From: Acidobacteriaceae bacterium
GTDB taxonomy: Bacteria > Acidobacteriota > Terriglobia > Terriglobales > Acidobacteriaceae
NCBI GenBank assembly: GCA_030041045.1
Contig: JASHOQ010000078.1
Coordinates: 26,558 to 90,557, forward strand
Length of the DNA: 64,000 bases
Direction of reading: 5' to 3'
Shown here: positions 33,520 through 43,021 of the stretch, piece after piece
Layout of the letters: every line of letters begins with the position of its first letter
Position numbering within the stretch: position 1 is the first letter of the stretch
Translations under genes and position numbers: made by a program
The notes under the pieces: generated by a model
What the model was told of the DNA's origin: nothing
Database searches by the model: none
Seen by the model: the letters and a program-made list of their open reading frames with translations, nothing else

Positions 33520-34539
33520 ATGAAGTTTACCCGAGCGCTTCTTGCCGCCTCCTCGCTTGCCGTCTCCGCAACCATCCCCGCAATGGCGGGAGTGACCGTC
33601 AACAGCCCAGCCAACAATGCAGATGTATCTTCGCCGTTCACGCTTTCTGCCTCTGCGTCCACGTGCTCCTCACAAAATGTAGCGTCCATGGGTTACTCGT
33701 TCGACAGCAGCTCCGACACCACCGTTTTTTATGCGCAATCGATCGATGCCTCTGTTTCCGCCTCCAGTGGAACACATACGCTGCATGTCAAGGCTTGGGG
33801 AGACGATGGCTCTTCGTGCGTAACCGATGTCACCGTCACAGTCGAATCGACCGCCACCGCGATTATCCCGTCGACTGCCGACATCGTCAGTGCCCTGCAA
33901 GGGCTGAGCGGGTGGCAGGAAACTCATGATTCCGGCACGTCGGGCACCTCAACCGGCTACATGGCCCTGGTTACTTCGCCGACCCTCTACGGGAGTTCGC
34001 GCCAGTTTGTGACCACCTTTACCGACAACGGAGGTGAGCGCTACTCTCTCTCCTTTTCCGACAACGTCGATGCCGAAAATTTTTTCTACGACGGCTGGGT
34101 GTATCTAACCAGTTCCGCCAGCGACCTCGCCAATCTGGAATTCGACATCAACCAGACGATGCCCAACGGTCAGACGGTGCTGACCGGCGTGCAATGCAGC
34201 GGCTGGGACGGCACGTGGCAGTACACGGCGAACGAGGGCACAGCCGAAAGTCCGAAGCCCACCTGGATCAGCGCGAGCGGAACCAGTTGCAACCCGCGCA
34301 GCTGGTCGCAGAATGCGTGGCATCACGTGCAGGCGAGCATATCGCGGGATTCCTCCGGCTCAGTCACTTATAACTCCGTGTGGCTCGATGGAGTGGAAAT
34401 CCCCCTGAATGCCACAGTGTACGGAGCGGCTGATCTCGGATGGGGTCCGGTCGTCGACACCCAGTTCCAGGTGGATGGGGTTGGCTCAAGCGGCCATGTT
34501 ACGGCTTACCTGGACGAGCTCCAGATTTCCATGTGGTAA
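33520..34539 (+). CDS. secreted Ig-lectin-like protein, paralogue of the upstream gene
   Basis: 339 aa. Signal peptide (MKFTRALLAASSLAVSATIP...AMA), one Ig-like module (VTVNSPANNADVSSPFTLSA; SMGYSFDSSSD; THTLHVKAWGDDGSSC), then a C-terminal sandwich domain homologous to that of the upstream gene (GERYSLSFSDNVDAENFFYD, AWHHVQASISRDSSGSVTYN, VWLDGVEIPLNA). AAAGGA precedes the ATG. The pair looks like a tandem duplication followed by domain loss or gain. Carbohydrate binding is a reasonable inference from the fold, not shown. Confidence 0.85.
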   Translation: MKFTRALLAASSLAVSATIPAMAGVTVNSPANNADVSSPFTLSASASTCSSQNVASMGYSFDSSSDTTVFYAQSIDASVSASSGTHTLHVKAWGDDGSSCVTDVTVTVESTATAIIPSTADIVSALQGLSGWQETHDSGTSGTSTGYMALVTSPTLYGSSRQFVTTFTDNGGERYSLSFSDNVDAENFFYDGWVYLTSSASDLANLEFDINQTMPNGQTVLTGVQCSGWDGTWQYTANEGTAESPKPTWISASGTSCNPRSWSQNAWHHVQASISRDSSGSVTYNSVWLDGVEIPLNATVYGAADLGWGPVVDTQFQVDGVGSSGHVTAYLDELQISMW

Positions 34540-34637
34540 TAGAGAAAAATCGCCACAGCCGCCCGTTCCGCCGGTCACTGGATGAGCGGTTTGCCAACCG
34601 CGGGCAACAATTAATCTACCGCTCCAAAATCGAATGA

Positions 34638-34663
34638 CCGGATGGAATAACAGGATGGAATAA
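34638..34663. repeat. short direct repeat
   Basis: GGATGGAATAA is repeated after a 3-base spacer in the 216-base convergent gap 34540-34755, which otherwise shows nothing recognisable. Confidence 0.5.
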
Positions 34664-34755
34664 GGTGATTGCTCGTCTGCTAGCGGTCTTCGCCATCGGC
34701 GCAGAAGCACTCTCGAAGAAGGTGTGCACGGCCGTCTCCAATGCGCAATTCACCT

Positions 34756-35790
34756 CTAGGGACGCGCAGCCCAGGCGAGGCCGTCGGGACCGGCGACGTC
34801 AACGTGGCCGGCCATTTCAAGGGTGTTCAAGTCGATGACGGCGACGTAGCCCGCAGGCGAGCAGGCCACGTAGGCGCGCGCGCCATCGGGCTGCACCAGG
34901 ATGCCGCCGGTTCCGCGCACGCCGGAGAGGCGTTTCACCACCGTGCGTGTGGCCGCGTCGAGAACCACCAGTGTTCCCGCGGTGACGAGAACGCGGCGGC
35001 CGTCGGGGGTGAACTTGAGCCGGTTGGCGCCGGGCACATCGGCGTCTATGGTCTCCACCACTCGCTTTGCCGCGAGATCGATCACGGAGATAGTGCCGTC
35101 GCCCGCGTTCGCCACCCAGGCTTCTTTGCCGTCCGGCGAAACATCGAAGCCCTCAGACCCGTGTCCCACAGGGATTACGGTTTCATTCCAGTCCCCGCCG
35201 GGAGGGCCAGGGATCGGCGGGAGTCCCGGCGGCGGAGCGGCGGGAGCGCCGGCCGGCCCCTGGGTGTGATCGAGGATCGTCACCGTCCCCGAGTTCACGT
35301 TGGTGGTGAGAATGCGCTGCGCGCCGGGGAAGACGTAGATCATGTGGGTGCGGTTCTGGCCGGTGCCCATGATCCAGTCGATCTTCTGCGTAGCCGGGTC
35401 GTAGCTGCCGATGGCCTTGGCTGCCTCGGCTGTGAACCACACTTTGCCATCGACAAAGGCGAGACCGTGCGGCCCGCGCAGCGCACCGAGATCGATAGAG
35501 GGCAGCTGCTTTTGCGCCACCAGGTCGATGACGGCGAGCGTGTGCAATGCACCGAAGCCGTAATTGGAAACGTAAGCCGTGCGGCCGTCCGTGGAGGCGA
35601 TGACTTCGTGCGGATCGTCGCCCACGGGAATCGCCGCAACAATGCGCAGGCTCGCGGGATCGATGATCGACAGCGTGTGATCGTGCTTGGAGAGCGCGAG
35701 CAAAGCGGCTTGGTGAGTTGGCTGCGCGTTGGCGGCAACGCAAAGAGCCGCCGCGAGCGAAAGGATTCCGAATTGATGCCGAAGATGCAT
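34756..35790 (-). CDS. exported YVTN/YncE-like beta-propeller
   Basis: 344 aa. The start at 35790 (MHLRHQFGILSLAAALCVAANA) gives a signal peptide. The mature chain is one propeller with repeated blades of the YVTN type: HTLSIIDPASLRIVAAIPVG, ADGRTAYVSNYG-like, GFDVSPDGKEAWVANAGDGT, LKFTPDGRRVLVTAGTLVVL, GILVQPDGARAYVACSPAGY. A Pro-rich insertion (GAPAAPPPGLPPIPGPPGG) interrupts it at about 190-210. Such proteins are usually periplasmic scaffolds or lactonase-like; no catalytic residues could be assigned. Divergent from the caspase gene. Confidence 0.88.
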   Translation of the reverse strand: MHLRHQFGILSLAAALCVAANAQPTHQAALLALSKHDHTLSIIDPASLRIVAAIPVGDDPHEVIASTDGRTAYVSNYGFGALHTLAVIDLVAQKQLPSIDLGALRGPHGLAFVDGKVWFTAEAAKAIGSYDPATQKIDWIMGTGQNRTHMIYVFPGAQRILTTNVNSGTVTILDHTQGPAGAPAAPPPGLPPIPGPPGGDWNETVIPVGHGSEGFDVSPDGKEAWVANAGDGTISVIDLAAKRVVETIDADVPGANRLKFTPDGRRVLVTAGTLVVLDAATRTVVKRLSGVRGTGGILVQPDGARAYVACSPAGYVAVIDLNTLEMAGHVDVAGPDGLAWAARP

Positions 35791-35941
35791 GGCGCTCGTC
35801 CTCCGGGCGCAAGCAGTATAACCCTCGGCGGAGGCAGGCTTGCGCTCAGTGGCGCGCAGAAAATCCGCGCTTGCGGGCGCTCGATTGTGATAGTGTGATG
35901 CCACCGGATCCATCCCGAGTATCCAATTTCAGGAGTCGCGT

Positions 35942-38900
35942 ATGTCCGCTCGCTTTCTCAGGGCAGGCGTTCTGTTTCTCTGCGCAACCGCGGTTCTGCT
36001 CCCCGCGCAGCAGGCGGGTCCTGCCGCGCCGGCCCCGGTGCGCGGCCTTCAGCCGGAAAACAGCGAAGAACCGCCGGTCAAGAACGGCCAGCTCTACGTG
36101 GTTGCCATCGGCATCGATCACTACAAGAACTGGATGAACCTGAGCACAGCCGTGAGCGACGCCACGGGATTCGCCGATCTGCTGGTCAAGAACTTCGGCT
36201 TCCAAGAGATTGTGCCGCCGCTCACCGATAGCAATGCAACCGCGAAGGCCATCGACGAGCTCATCGAGGACGATTTGAGCTACCGCCTGCAGCCGGAAGA
36301 TTCGCTGGTCTTCTTCTTCGCCGGCCACGGCACCACGCAGCCCCTCCCTGCCGGAGATCAGACGTACCACGTGGGCTACATCGTACCCTGGGACGCGCCC
36401 GCGCAGGGAGCGGGGGAAACGCACTGGAGCGAATACGTAAAAATCGAGACGCTGCTGCTCAATCTCAGCGAGCTGAGGGCCAATCACATCCTCGTGATCC
36501 TGGACAGTTGCTACAGCGGCATGGCGCTGGGGGACAAGGTTTCCGCCTCGCGCGGCGACGTGGAACTGGAGCAGAACGTGTTGTCGAAGCGCAGCCGGCA
36601 GGTGATCTCCAGCGCCGATCGCAACCAGTCCGCGGCCGACAAGGGCCCCGTTCCCGGCCACTCCTTATTTACGGGACTGATGATGCAGGGACTCACCACG
36701 CGCAAAGCGGACCTGTCCAATCAGGGCTGGGTGAGCGGGACCATGCTCGGGCTCTACGTGAAGACCGCGATCGGGGGCGCCAACGAATCGAAACAGATTC
36801 CGCAGTTCGGCACCTTCGGCACGGACGAGGGAGGTGAGCTGGTCATCACCATGGGCAAAGGGTCCGGCGCCGGCCCGGCGAACAAGCCGGACCCGGAGGG
36901 CACGCTCACCGACGACGAAAAGAGCGAGCTTGAAAAGGTGCGCAAGGAGGAGCACTACTGGAGTCCCGACGATCCGCTCAAGAGATTCGTGCTGGCGCGC
37001 AGCGGCTCAGTCAAACTGTGCGAGGGCGGCGACGCCTGGGGCTGCGAAGAAGCAGCGCGCAGCTTCACGCTGGGGCTTGGCGGAGCCATGGATTATGCGC
37101 GCGCCCTGCAAATGGCGCAGCAGGCATGCCAGGCGAAGCGCACCGACGCGTGCGTTCTTCTGGCGGATCTGTACCGTCAGGGCGAAACCATCCAGCCCGA
37201 CATGCAGAGCGCGGCGCGGCTGTATCAGGAATCCTGCGACCAGGGCGACCTGCACGGCTGCATCGGGCTCAGCCGCATGTACATGACCGGCGAGGGCGTG
37301 GCCAAGGATCCCGAAAAGGCGAAGAGCCTGTTCGCAAAAGCCTGCGATGGCGGCGTGATGCAGGGCTGCAACGGTCTTGGCGCCATTTACGCGTTCGCCA
37401 TCGGCGTTCCGCAAAACTACGCCGAAGCACTGAGCGAGTGGCAGAAGGCCTGCGAGGGCGGCTTCATGCGCAGTTGCGAGAATCTCGGCAACCTCTACGC
37501 TACCGGCCAGGGAGTGGAGAAGGATTTGGTTCAGGCGAACAAGTTTTACGACAAGAGTTGCACGGGCGGCGGGATGGAAAGCTGCAACAACCTGGGCTGG
37601 ATGTACCAGACCGGCCAGGGCGTGTCCAAGGATCCTGAGCATGCGCTGAAGCTTTACCAGCAGGCCTGCGACGGCGGTTCGACGCTGGGCTGCAGCAACC
37701 TGGGCAGCCTGTACGCTTTGGGTAACGGCGTGAGCAAGGACCCGGTCAAAGCGGCCGGCTACTTCCGCATCGCCTGCGACGCAAGCGAAGGCGGCCTCTA
37801 CGGCTGCAACGACCTCGCCTTAATGTACGAGTACGGCCAGGGAGTGACCGTAGACCTGCACGAGGCCGTGCGTCTCTATCGACGGTCCTGCGATGGAGGC
37901 CAGTTGGTCGGATGCCGCAATCTCGGCCGCATGTATGAGTATGGCCGCGGCACAGACAAGGACGCGGGAGAAGCCGTGCGAATCTTTCGCCAGGCATGCA
38001 ATGAAAACGATCTTGCCTCGTGCGTCGAGCTGGGTGCGCTGGAAGTCGAGGGCGAGGGCACGCCCAGGAATCCAACCGCGGCTGTGGCTCATTACCGCAA
38101 GGCGTGCGATGGCGGCGGACCGCGCGGCTGCCTCAATCTTGGATACATGTACCTGACCGGCCAGGGCGTGGCCAAAGACCCAACGCAGGGAGTGGGACTT
38201 TACCAGAAAGTCTGCGACAGCGGCAATATGCTGGGCTGCACGGCCCTGGCCTCGACTTACGCCACGGGCGAGGGCGTGGAGGAGGACGACCAGAAGGCTG
38301 CCGATCTGTTTCGTAAGGCGTGCGACGGCGGGGCTATGAACGCGTGCCTCGGCCTTGCCGGCGCCTACTACATGGGCAAGGGTGTGCCCAAGGACCAGAA
38401 CCAGTCCATGGCGCTTTCGCAGAAGGCGTGCGACAACGGCGCCATGGCCGGTTGCACGCAGCTCTCCTTCCTGTACGGCACAGGTCACGGCGTAGCCAGG
38501 GACCGGACGCAGGCGGCTGTCTACAGCCGCAAAGCCTGCGATGGAGGCGTGCTGGCAGGCTGCGTGAATCTCGCAGTTGCCGACTACATGGGTTGGGGAG
38601 TGCCACAGGACAAGACGCTGGCCGCCTCACTCGATCACAAGGCCTGCGACGGCGGCGAGATGAATGCCTGTACCAGTTACGCGTCACTTGAGTTCATGGA
38701 TCATCGCGGGCTGGGCGCGGAAGCCGGCTTCGCCGACTTGGCGGCAGCCAGCCGCAAGGCCTGTGACGGAGGCGATATGCTCAGCTGCTCCATGTTCGCA
38801 CTCATGGCGCACAACGGATTGGGTGTTGCGCAGGATGACGACACCGCGATCGCCATGGACCGCAAAGCCTGCGACGCGGGCGACGCGCAGGGCTGCATGG

Positions 38901-39244
38901 GCGCCGGCACCTTGCTGCACTACGGCGTGGTCGTACAGGGCGGCGGACCCACTTACGCCGATTACTACCGCAAGGCCTGCGAAGGCGGACTTGCGGCCGC
39001 TTGCACAGCGCTGGGCATCGCCTACCAGGACGGCGTGGGCGTAACGGTCGATTCTACGCAGGCCTTCAACTTGTACCAGAAGGCTTGCGATGGCGGCGAG
39101 CTGACCGGCTGCCACAATCTTTCCGTTCTCTACCAGAATGGCGAGGGCATTCCCCGCGACCCCGACAAGGCTCTCACGCTGCTGACCAAGGCATGCAACG
39201 GCGGCGACCCGAATGCGTGCGATGAGCTGAAGGTGGAGGAGTAA
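35942..39244 (+). CDS. exported caspase-like peptidase fused to 21 Cys-paired Sel1-type units
   Basis: 1100 aa. Signal peptide 1-22. The C14 caspase-like domain (about 48-310) has the catalytic His at 129 (FFFAGHGTT) and Cys at 190 (VILDSCYSGMAL). From about residue 357 to the end run 21 units of about 36 aa, each with Cys-x7-Cys (ACDGGxxxGC) and most with NLGxMYxxGxGVxKD. This is the HcpA/Sel1 type, in which the two cysteines of each unit form a disulfide. The cysteines and the signal peptide both argue for an extracytoplasmic location, unusual for a caspase homologue. AGGAG lies before the ATG. The neighbours do not suggest a known toxin or defence operon. Confidence 0.9.
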   Translation: MSARFLRAGVLFLCATAVLLPAQQAGPAAPAPVRGLQPENSEEPPVKNGQLYVVAIGIDHYKNWMNLSTAVSDATGFADLLVKNFGFQEIVPPLTDSNATAKAIDELIEDDLSYRLQPEDSLVFFFAGHGTTQPLPAGDQTYHVGYIVPWDAPAQGAGETHWSEYVKIETLLLNLSELRANHILVILDSCYSGMALGDKVSASRGDVELEQNVLSKRSRQVISSADRNQSAADKGPVPGHSLFTGLMMQGLTTRKADLSNQGWVSGTMLGLYVKTAIGGANESKQIPQFGTFGTDEGGELVITMGKGSGAGPANKPDPEGTLTDDEKSELEKVRKEEHYWSPDDPLKRFVLARSGSVKLCEGGDAWGCEEAARSFTLGLGGAMDYARALQMAQQACQAKRTDACVLLADLYRQGETIQPDMQSAARLYQESCDQGDLHGCIGLSRMYMTGEGVAKDPEKAKSLFAKACDGGVMQGCNGLGAIYAFAIGVPQNYAEALSEWQKACEGGFMRSCENLGNLYATGQGVEKDLVQANKFYDKSCTGGGMESCNNLGWMYQTGQGVSKDPEHALKLYQQACDGGSTLGCSNLGSLYALGNGVSKDPVKAAGYFRIACDASEGGLYGCNDLALMYEYGQGVTVDLHEAVRLYRRSCDGGQLVGCRNLGRMYEYGRGTDKDAGEAVRIFRQACNENDLASCVELGALEVEGEGTPRNPTAAVAHYRKACDGGGPRGCLNLGYMYLTGQGVAKDPTQGVGLYQKVCDSGNMLGCTALASTYATGEGVEEDDQKAADLFRKACDGGAMNACLGLAGAYYMGKGVPKDQNQSMALSQKACDNGAMAGCTQLSFLYGTGHGVARDRTQAAVYSRKACDGGVLAGCVNLAVADYMGWGVPQDKTLAASLDHKACDGGEMNACTSYASLEFMDHRGLGAEAGFADLAAASRKACDGGDMLSCSMFALMAHNGLGVAQDDDTAIAMDRKACDAGDAQGCMGAGTLLHYGVVVQGGGPTYADYYRKACEGGLAAACTALGIAYQDGVGVTVDSTQAFNLYQKACDGGELTGCHNLSVLYQNGEGIPRDPDKALTLLTKACNGGDPNACDELKVEE

Positions 39245-39269
39245 ACACGGTGCGGCGAGCGAGGCCCAC

Positions 39270-39623
39270 CTAGAGTATTCGCGGCACTTGGAGCGGCGGA
39301 GAATTCTCTCCCCGCTCAAGCGCGGCGAGCCACGCGCGCAGGCTTGCGCGCAGCTCTTCCACCGCGATCCCTTCGAATTCGTCCGGATAGCGGCTCAGCT
39401 TGGTGAGCGCGCCGCGCAGCAGGGACGCAGTCCCCGGAAGATTTCCGCGGCGCCGGTGATGAAAAGCCGCAGCCACCTGAATCAGCGCCTGAAGAAAAGT
39501 TTTCTCCGGTTCCTCGCGCTTGAGCCACACGCTTTCCCAGTGCTCGTGGGCCTCAAAGAATTCGCCATTGCCATAACACTTGAGGCCTGCGGCCAGCGCA
39601 CCGCTGCTCCAATCAAAGGACAT
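39270..39623 (-). CDS. DUF309 family protein
   Basis: 117 aa, a single DUF309 domain: GEFFEAHEHWESVWLKREEP and FLQALIQVAAAFHHRRRGNL are the two conserved helices. The family is all-helical and of unknown biochemical role. It begins 29 bases after the GH3 stop and is probably co-transcribed with it. Confidence 0.9.
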   Translation of the reverse strand: MSFDWSSGALAAGLKCYGNGEFFEAHEHWESVWLKREEPEKTFLQALIQVAAAFHHRRRGNLPGTASLLRGALTKLSRYPDEFEGIAVEELRASLRAWLAALERGENSPPLQVPRIL

Positions 39624-39652
39624 GGCTCATCTCAAGCGGCAAGTGCGATCGA

Positions 39653-42298
39653 TTATTCGGGCAAAATGATCTGGCCATTGATTTCGAAATTTCGGCTGAC
39701 GGAGGGCGCATCCGTTTCCGGCTGGCCGCCGCCGATGGAGACCGTGTAGTTGCCCGGCGGCACGAGGATTTCGCCGGCATCCGTGACCATGCTCAGATCG
39801 CGTGGCGCGAGGTGGAACTGGACATCTTGGCTGGCCCCCGGATCGAGGTGCACGCGCTTGAAACCGCGCAGCGCGCGGATGGGTGCGCCGGGAAGATCGG
39901 GAAATTTCAGATAGAGCTGCACCACTTCGTCTCCAGCCACTTTGCCGGAGTTGGTGACGGTGACCGACGCGTCGAGCGGGTCGCCGGCATGGAGCGGCGC
40001 GTTGGGCAAAGTGAGACCGGAATAAGCGAAGGTGGTGTAGCTGAGGCCGTATCCGAAGGGCCACAGCGGCTCGCCTTCAAAGTAACGATAGGTGCGCCCC
40101 TTCATCGAGTAATCTTCAAAATGCGGAAGCTGGTGAATATCCTTGTAGAAGGTGACAGGAAGGCGTCCCGCGGGATTGTTCTTGCCGCTCAGTGTTGCAG
40201 CAATCGCCGCTCCGCCTTCTTCGCCGGAGTACCACGCTTCGAGGACAGCGTTGGCGTGCTGCTTCTCCCAGTTGACACCGAGGGCGCTGCCGTTCATGAG
40301 GACCACGACGAGAGGCTTGCCGGTTGCGGCCACTGCCTGGACGAGTTGTTCCTCCGGCTGCGGCAAATCGAGGCTGGTGCGGTCGCCGCCGAGAAACCCC
40401 GGCTGGTCGACCGGCATCTCTTCGCCTTCAAGGCGGCTGGTAATGCCGACGGCCGCGATCACCACATCCGCGTCCTTTGCCGCGGCAACCGCAGCCGGAT
40501 CGGGCGCGTTGCTGACGGGATTCCAGATGAGCTGCGCTGCAGGCTTGGCGCCCTGCATCTGCCCATAGGTTACGTCCAGCAGAACGCGGCGGCCTTTTTC
40601 CAGATGAACCTGGCCGAGATTCGTTGTGTCGCCGAAGGCCCGGGTAACCTCCCTGCCATCGACCGAGACCTGCGCAAATCCATTGACCTTGACGCCGAGA
40701 AGATAGTCTCCTGTCGCAGGTGCTGCGAGAAAGCCGGACCAATGCGCCGCGATCGCGGCAGTGCCTTTTGCCTGATCGGGAACATTGTTCTCATTCAGAT
40801 CGATGGCCGATTCCACGCGCGAGGTAATCGGCACCAGCTTCGCTTCCCTGCCGGCGCGTGTGCCGTACTCGGCTTTGAGGCCGGGCTGGCCATCCGGCGT
40901 AGACAGCGCAGACGCAGGCACCGGAGATCCCTCATCAGAAAGAAACTGCGTGCCGGAAATATAAGTTATCCGGGCGTCGGGGAACTCGGCCTTCATGCCG
41001 TCGAGCAGGCTCACGGTGTGCGTCGGCCTGCCGGCGTAGTTGCCGAGAAGCACCGCGGTCTGATCGGCGAGCGGACCGACGATGGCGATGCGTTTGACAG
41101 AAGATTGGAGAGGCAGTACGCCGTCGTTCTTGAGAAGAACCATGGACTCCTCGGCAAGCTTGCGCGCGAGCTCGCGATGCTCGGGGCTGTCGAGTTCCTT
41201 TTCATCGATTTTTGCGTAGGGCACCATCTCCGGCGGATCGAACATGCCCAGCTTGATACGCGCCGTGAACAGGCGCACGAGCGCCGTGTCGATGGCGGAC
41301 TCGGGAAGATAGCCTTGCTGCACGGCATCGATGAAGGGCTTGTAGTCGGAATTGTCTTTCAAGTTGGGCCCGCCGCCGTAACATTCATTGTCCATGCCGC
41401 GAATGAGCGATATGGCCGACGCCTGCGCCTGCGTGGTGCGGTAGCGGTGGCCGGTGAAGATATCGCGCACCGCGTCGCAGTCGGAGACGACGTATCCCTG
41501 GAAGCCCCATTTCCCGCGCAACTGATCCTCAAGCAGGTATTGATTGGCGCAGGCCGGCTGTCCGTTGATGGCGTTGTAGGCGCACATCACAGACCCGGCT
41601 TTGCCTTCGACGATTGCGGCGCGGAAGGCCGGTTCGTAGGTATCGAGCTGGTCGTGCCGGCTCACATCCACATCGGCGAAGTGGCGCGTTGGTTCCGGGC
41701 CGCTGTGCACGGCGTAGTGTTTCGGGGTTGCAATCACGCGATAGTATCTCGGATCGTCGCCCTGCATGCCGGTGACAAAGGCGACTCCCATGCGCGCGGT
41801 GAGAAACGGGTCTTCGCCGTAAGTCTCCTGCCCCCGGCCCCAGCGCGGATCACGAAAGATGTTGAGGTTCGGCGCCCAGAAATCGAGGCCTCCCATGATG
41901 CCGACGTGTCCGGCGCGTACGTCCTGCACATGCTTGATGCGCCCCTCGATCCCGATATCGGTGGCCATCGCGTGAACCCCGGGCGCATCGAAGGTCGCGG
42001 CCAGGCCGATCGGCTCGGGAAACTCGGTCACGCCGGTGTCGATCACTCCATGCAGCGCCTCGCTCCACCAGTTGTAAGCCGGAACGTTGAGGCGCGGGAT
42101 AGCACGGGCATCGTTGACGAGCTGCGACGCCTTTTCGTCCAGGTTCATGCGATGGACGAGGTCCGTCGCGCGCTCCTGCGGCGACAACTGGGGATTCATG
42201 TAAGGCAAAGCGGACGTGTCCTGCGCATGCGCGCCGCCCACCATGCAAGCGACGCAGGCGGCGAACGCCAGGAAGCCGATTGTCCCGGATGCTTTCAT
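39653..42298 (-). CDS. secreted GH3 beta-xylosidase/beta-glucosidase with PA14 insert
   Basis: 881 aa. Signal peptide (MKASGTIGFLAFAACVACMVGGAHAQ, cleavage near AHAQ). The GH3 TIM-barrel has the nucleophile Asp in GYVVSDCDAVRDIF (about residue 270). It is followed by the alpha/beta sandwich domain, a PA14-like insert (about 470-600: ATGDYLLGVKVNGFAQVSVD) and a C-terminal fibronectin III-like domain (GLTLPNAPLHAGDPLDASVT). The sequence is closest in style to xylan 1,4-beta-xylosidases, acting on oligosaccharide non-reducing ends. With GH113 and the lectin-like proteins it suggests use of hemicellulose. Confidence 0.92.
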   Translation of the reverse strand: MKASGTIGFLAFAACVACMVGGAHAQDTSALPYMNPQLSPQERATDLVHRMNLDEKASQLVNDARAIPRLNVPAYNWWSEALHGVIDTGVTEFPEPIGLAATFDAPGVHAMATDIGIEGRIKHVQDVRAGHVGIMGGLDFWAPNLNIFRDPRWGRGQETYGEDPFLTARMGVAFVTGMQGDDPRYYRVIATPKHYAVHSGPEPTRHFADVDVSRHDQLDTYEPAFRAAIVEGKAGSVMCAYNAINGQPACANQYLLEDQLRGKWGFQGYVVSDCDAVRDIFTGHRYRTTQAQASAISLIRGMDNECYGGGPNLKDNSDYKPFIDAVQQGYLPESAIDTALVRLFTARIKLGMFDPPEMVPYAKIDEKELDSPEHRELARKLAEESMVLLKNDGVLPLQSSVKRIAIVGPLADQTAVLLGNYAGRPTHTVSLLDGMKAEFPDARITYISGTQFLSDEGSPVPASALSTPDGQPGLKAEYGTRAGREAKLVPITSRVESAIDLNENNVPDQAKGTAAIAAHWSGFLAAPATGDYLLGVKVNGFAQVSVDGREVTRAFGDTTNLGQVHLEKGRRVLLDVTYGQMQGAKPAAQLIWNPVSNAPDPAAVAAAKDADVVIAAVGITSRLEGEEMPVDQPGFLGGDRTSLDLPQPEEQLVQAVAATGKPLVVVLMNGSALGVNWEKQHANAVLEAWYSGEEGGAAIAATLSGKNNPAGRLPVTFYKDIHQLPHFEDYSMKGRTYRYFEGEPLWPFGYGLSYTTFAYSGLTLPNAPLHAGDPLDASVTVTNSGKVAGDEVVQLYLKFPDLPGAPIRALRGFKRVHLDPGASQDVQFHLAPRDLSMVTDAGEILVPPGNYTVSIGGGQPETDAPSVSRNFEINGQIILPE

Positions 42299-42462
42299 CG
42301 CTTCTCCTCAAAGCTGTGATAGAAAATTGGCCGCCATCGAAGACCCGGAGCGCCACGCGCGCAAGCATGCTCCTTCAATCGCCGGATTGCCTGCCCTAAC
42401 AAGTCAAGTGTAAAAGCTCGTTTCAGGGAAATGGACGCCCCACGCGCGGAAAAGCCGGATCC

Positions 42463-42987
42463 TTACTTCGAAGCTGTCGACCCCATGATCTCCTTGACGT
42501 CGCGTTCTACTTCGGTCTCGCTGACTACGCCCCTGACGATGGCACGGACATTTCCGTCTCGGGCGATGTAATAGGTCGTCGGCAGGAAATCCAGTCCTCC
42601 ATAAAGGGAACTGACCTGACCGTTCCCGAGCAGAACGATATAGTCAATACCCGTCCTGCGGACGAACGGGGCAATCGCATCTTCTCCGTCCTCATCCATC
42701 GACACCCCGATGATTTGCAATCCCCGCGGACCGTAGGCTTTCTGGAGCTCAATGAACCACGGCAGCTCTCTCACGCAGGGCGCACACCAAGTCGCCCAGA
42801 AATTCAGGACCACGGCTTTTCCGCGAAAATCGGAGAGATGGACCTGACTGCCGCTCAAATCGGGCAATGCAAATTCCGGCGCCGGGTAGGGATGAGACGG
42901 GTGAAGAGTGGTTGGCCGATTCACGACCAACAGCAATGCTGCGCATAGAGCGATCGCCGAGGCTCGCAGGAGAAATCGAGGCTTCAT
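42463..42987 (-). CDS. TlpA-like thiol-disulfide oxidoreductase
   Basis: 174 aa. The N-terminal signal/anchor MKPRFLLRASAIALCAALLLVV holds the protein at the outer face of the inner membrane. The redox motif WATWCAPC (Cys 68 and 71) lies in an AhpC/TSA-Redoxin fold, with FLPTTYYIARDGNVRAIVRG as the cis-Pro region. It probably reduces or isomerises disulfides, for example in cytochrome c assembly, though no partner gene is adjacent. The start at 42987 is chosen for the signal sequence. Confidence 0.92.
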   Translation of the reverse strand: MKPRFLLRASAIALCAALLLVVNRPTTLHPSHPYPAPEFALPDLSGSQVHLSDFRGKAVVLNFWATWCAPCVRELPWFIELQKAYGPRGLQIIGVSMDEDGEDAIAPFVRRTGIDYIVLLGNGQVSSLYGGLDFLPTTYYIARDGNVRAIVRGVVSETEVERDVKEIMGSTASK

Positions 42988-43021
42988 GTTGCGAGTGCAC
43001 GCGCCTCCATTCCCACGTCTC

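Noticed and set aside
34663..34760. Short GTG-started frame after the direct repeat near 34650
   Set aside because: It runs into the 3' end of the convergent propeller gene and has no conserved pattern.
39812..42319. Long plus-strand frame opposite the GH3 gene
   Set aside because: Mirror of a strongly supported GH3 enzyme; no recognisable domain and no ribosome-binding site.
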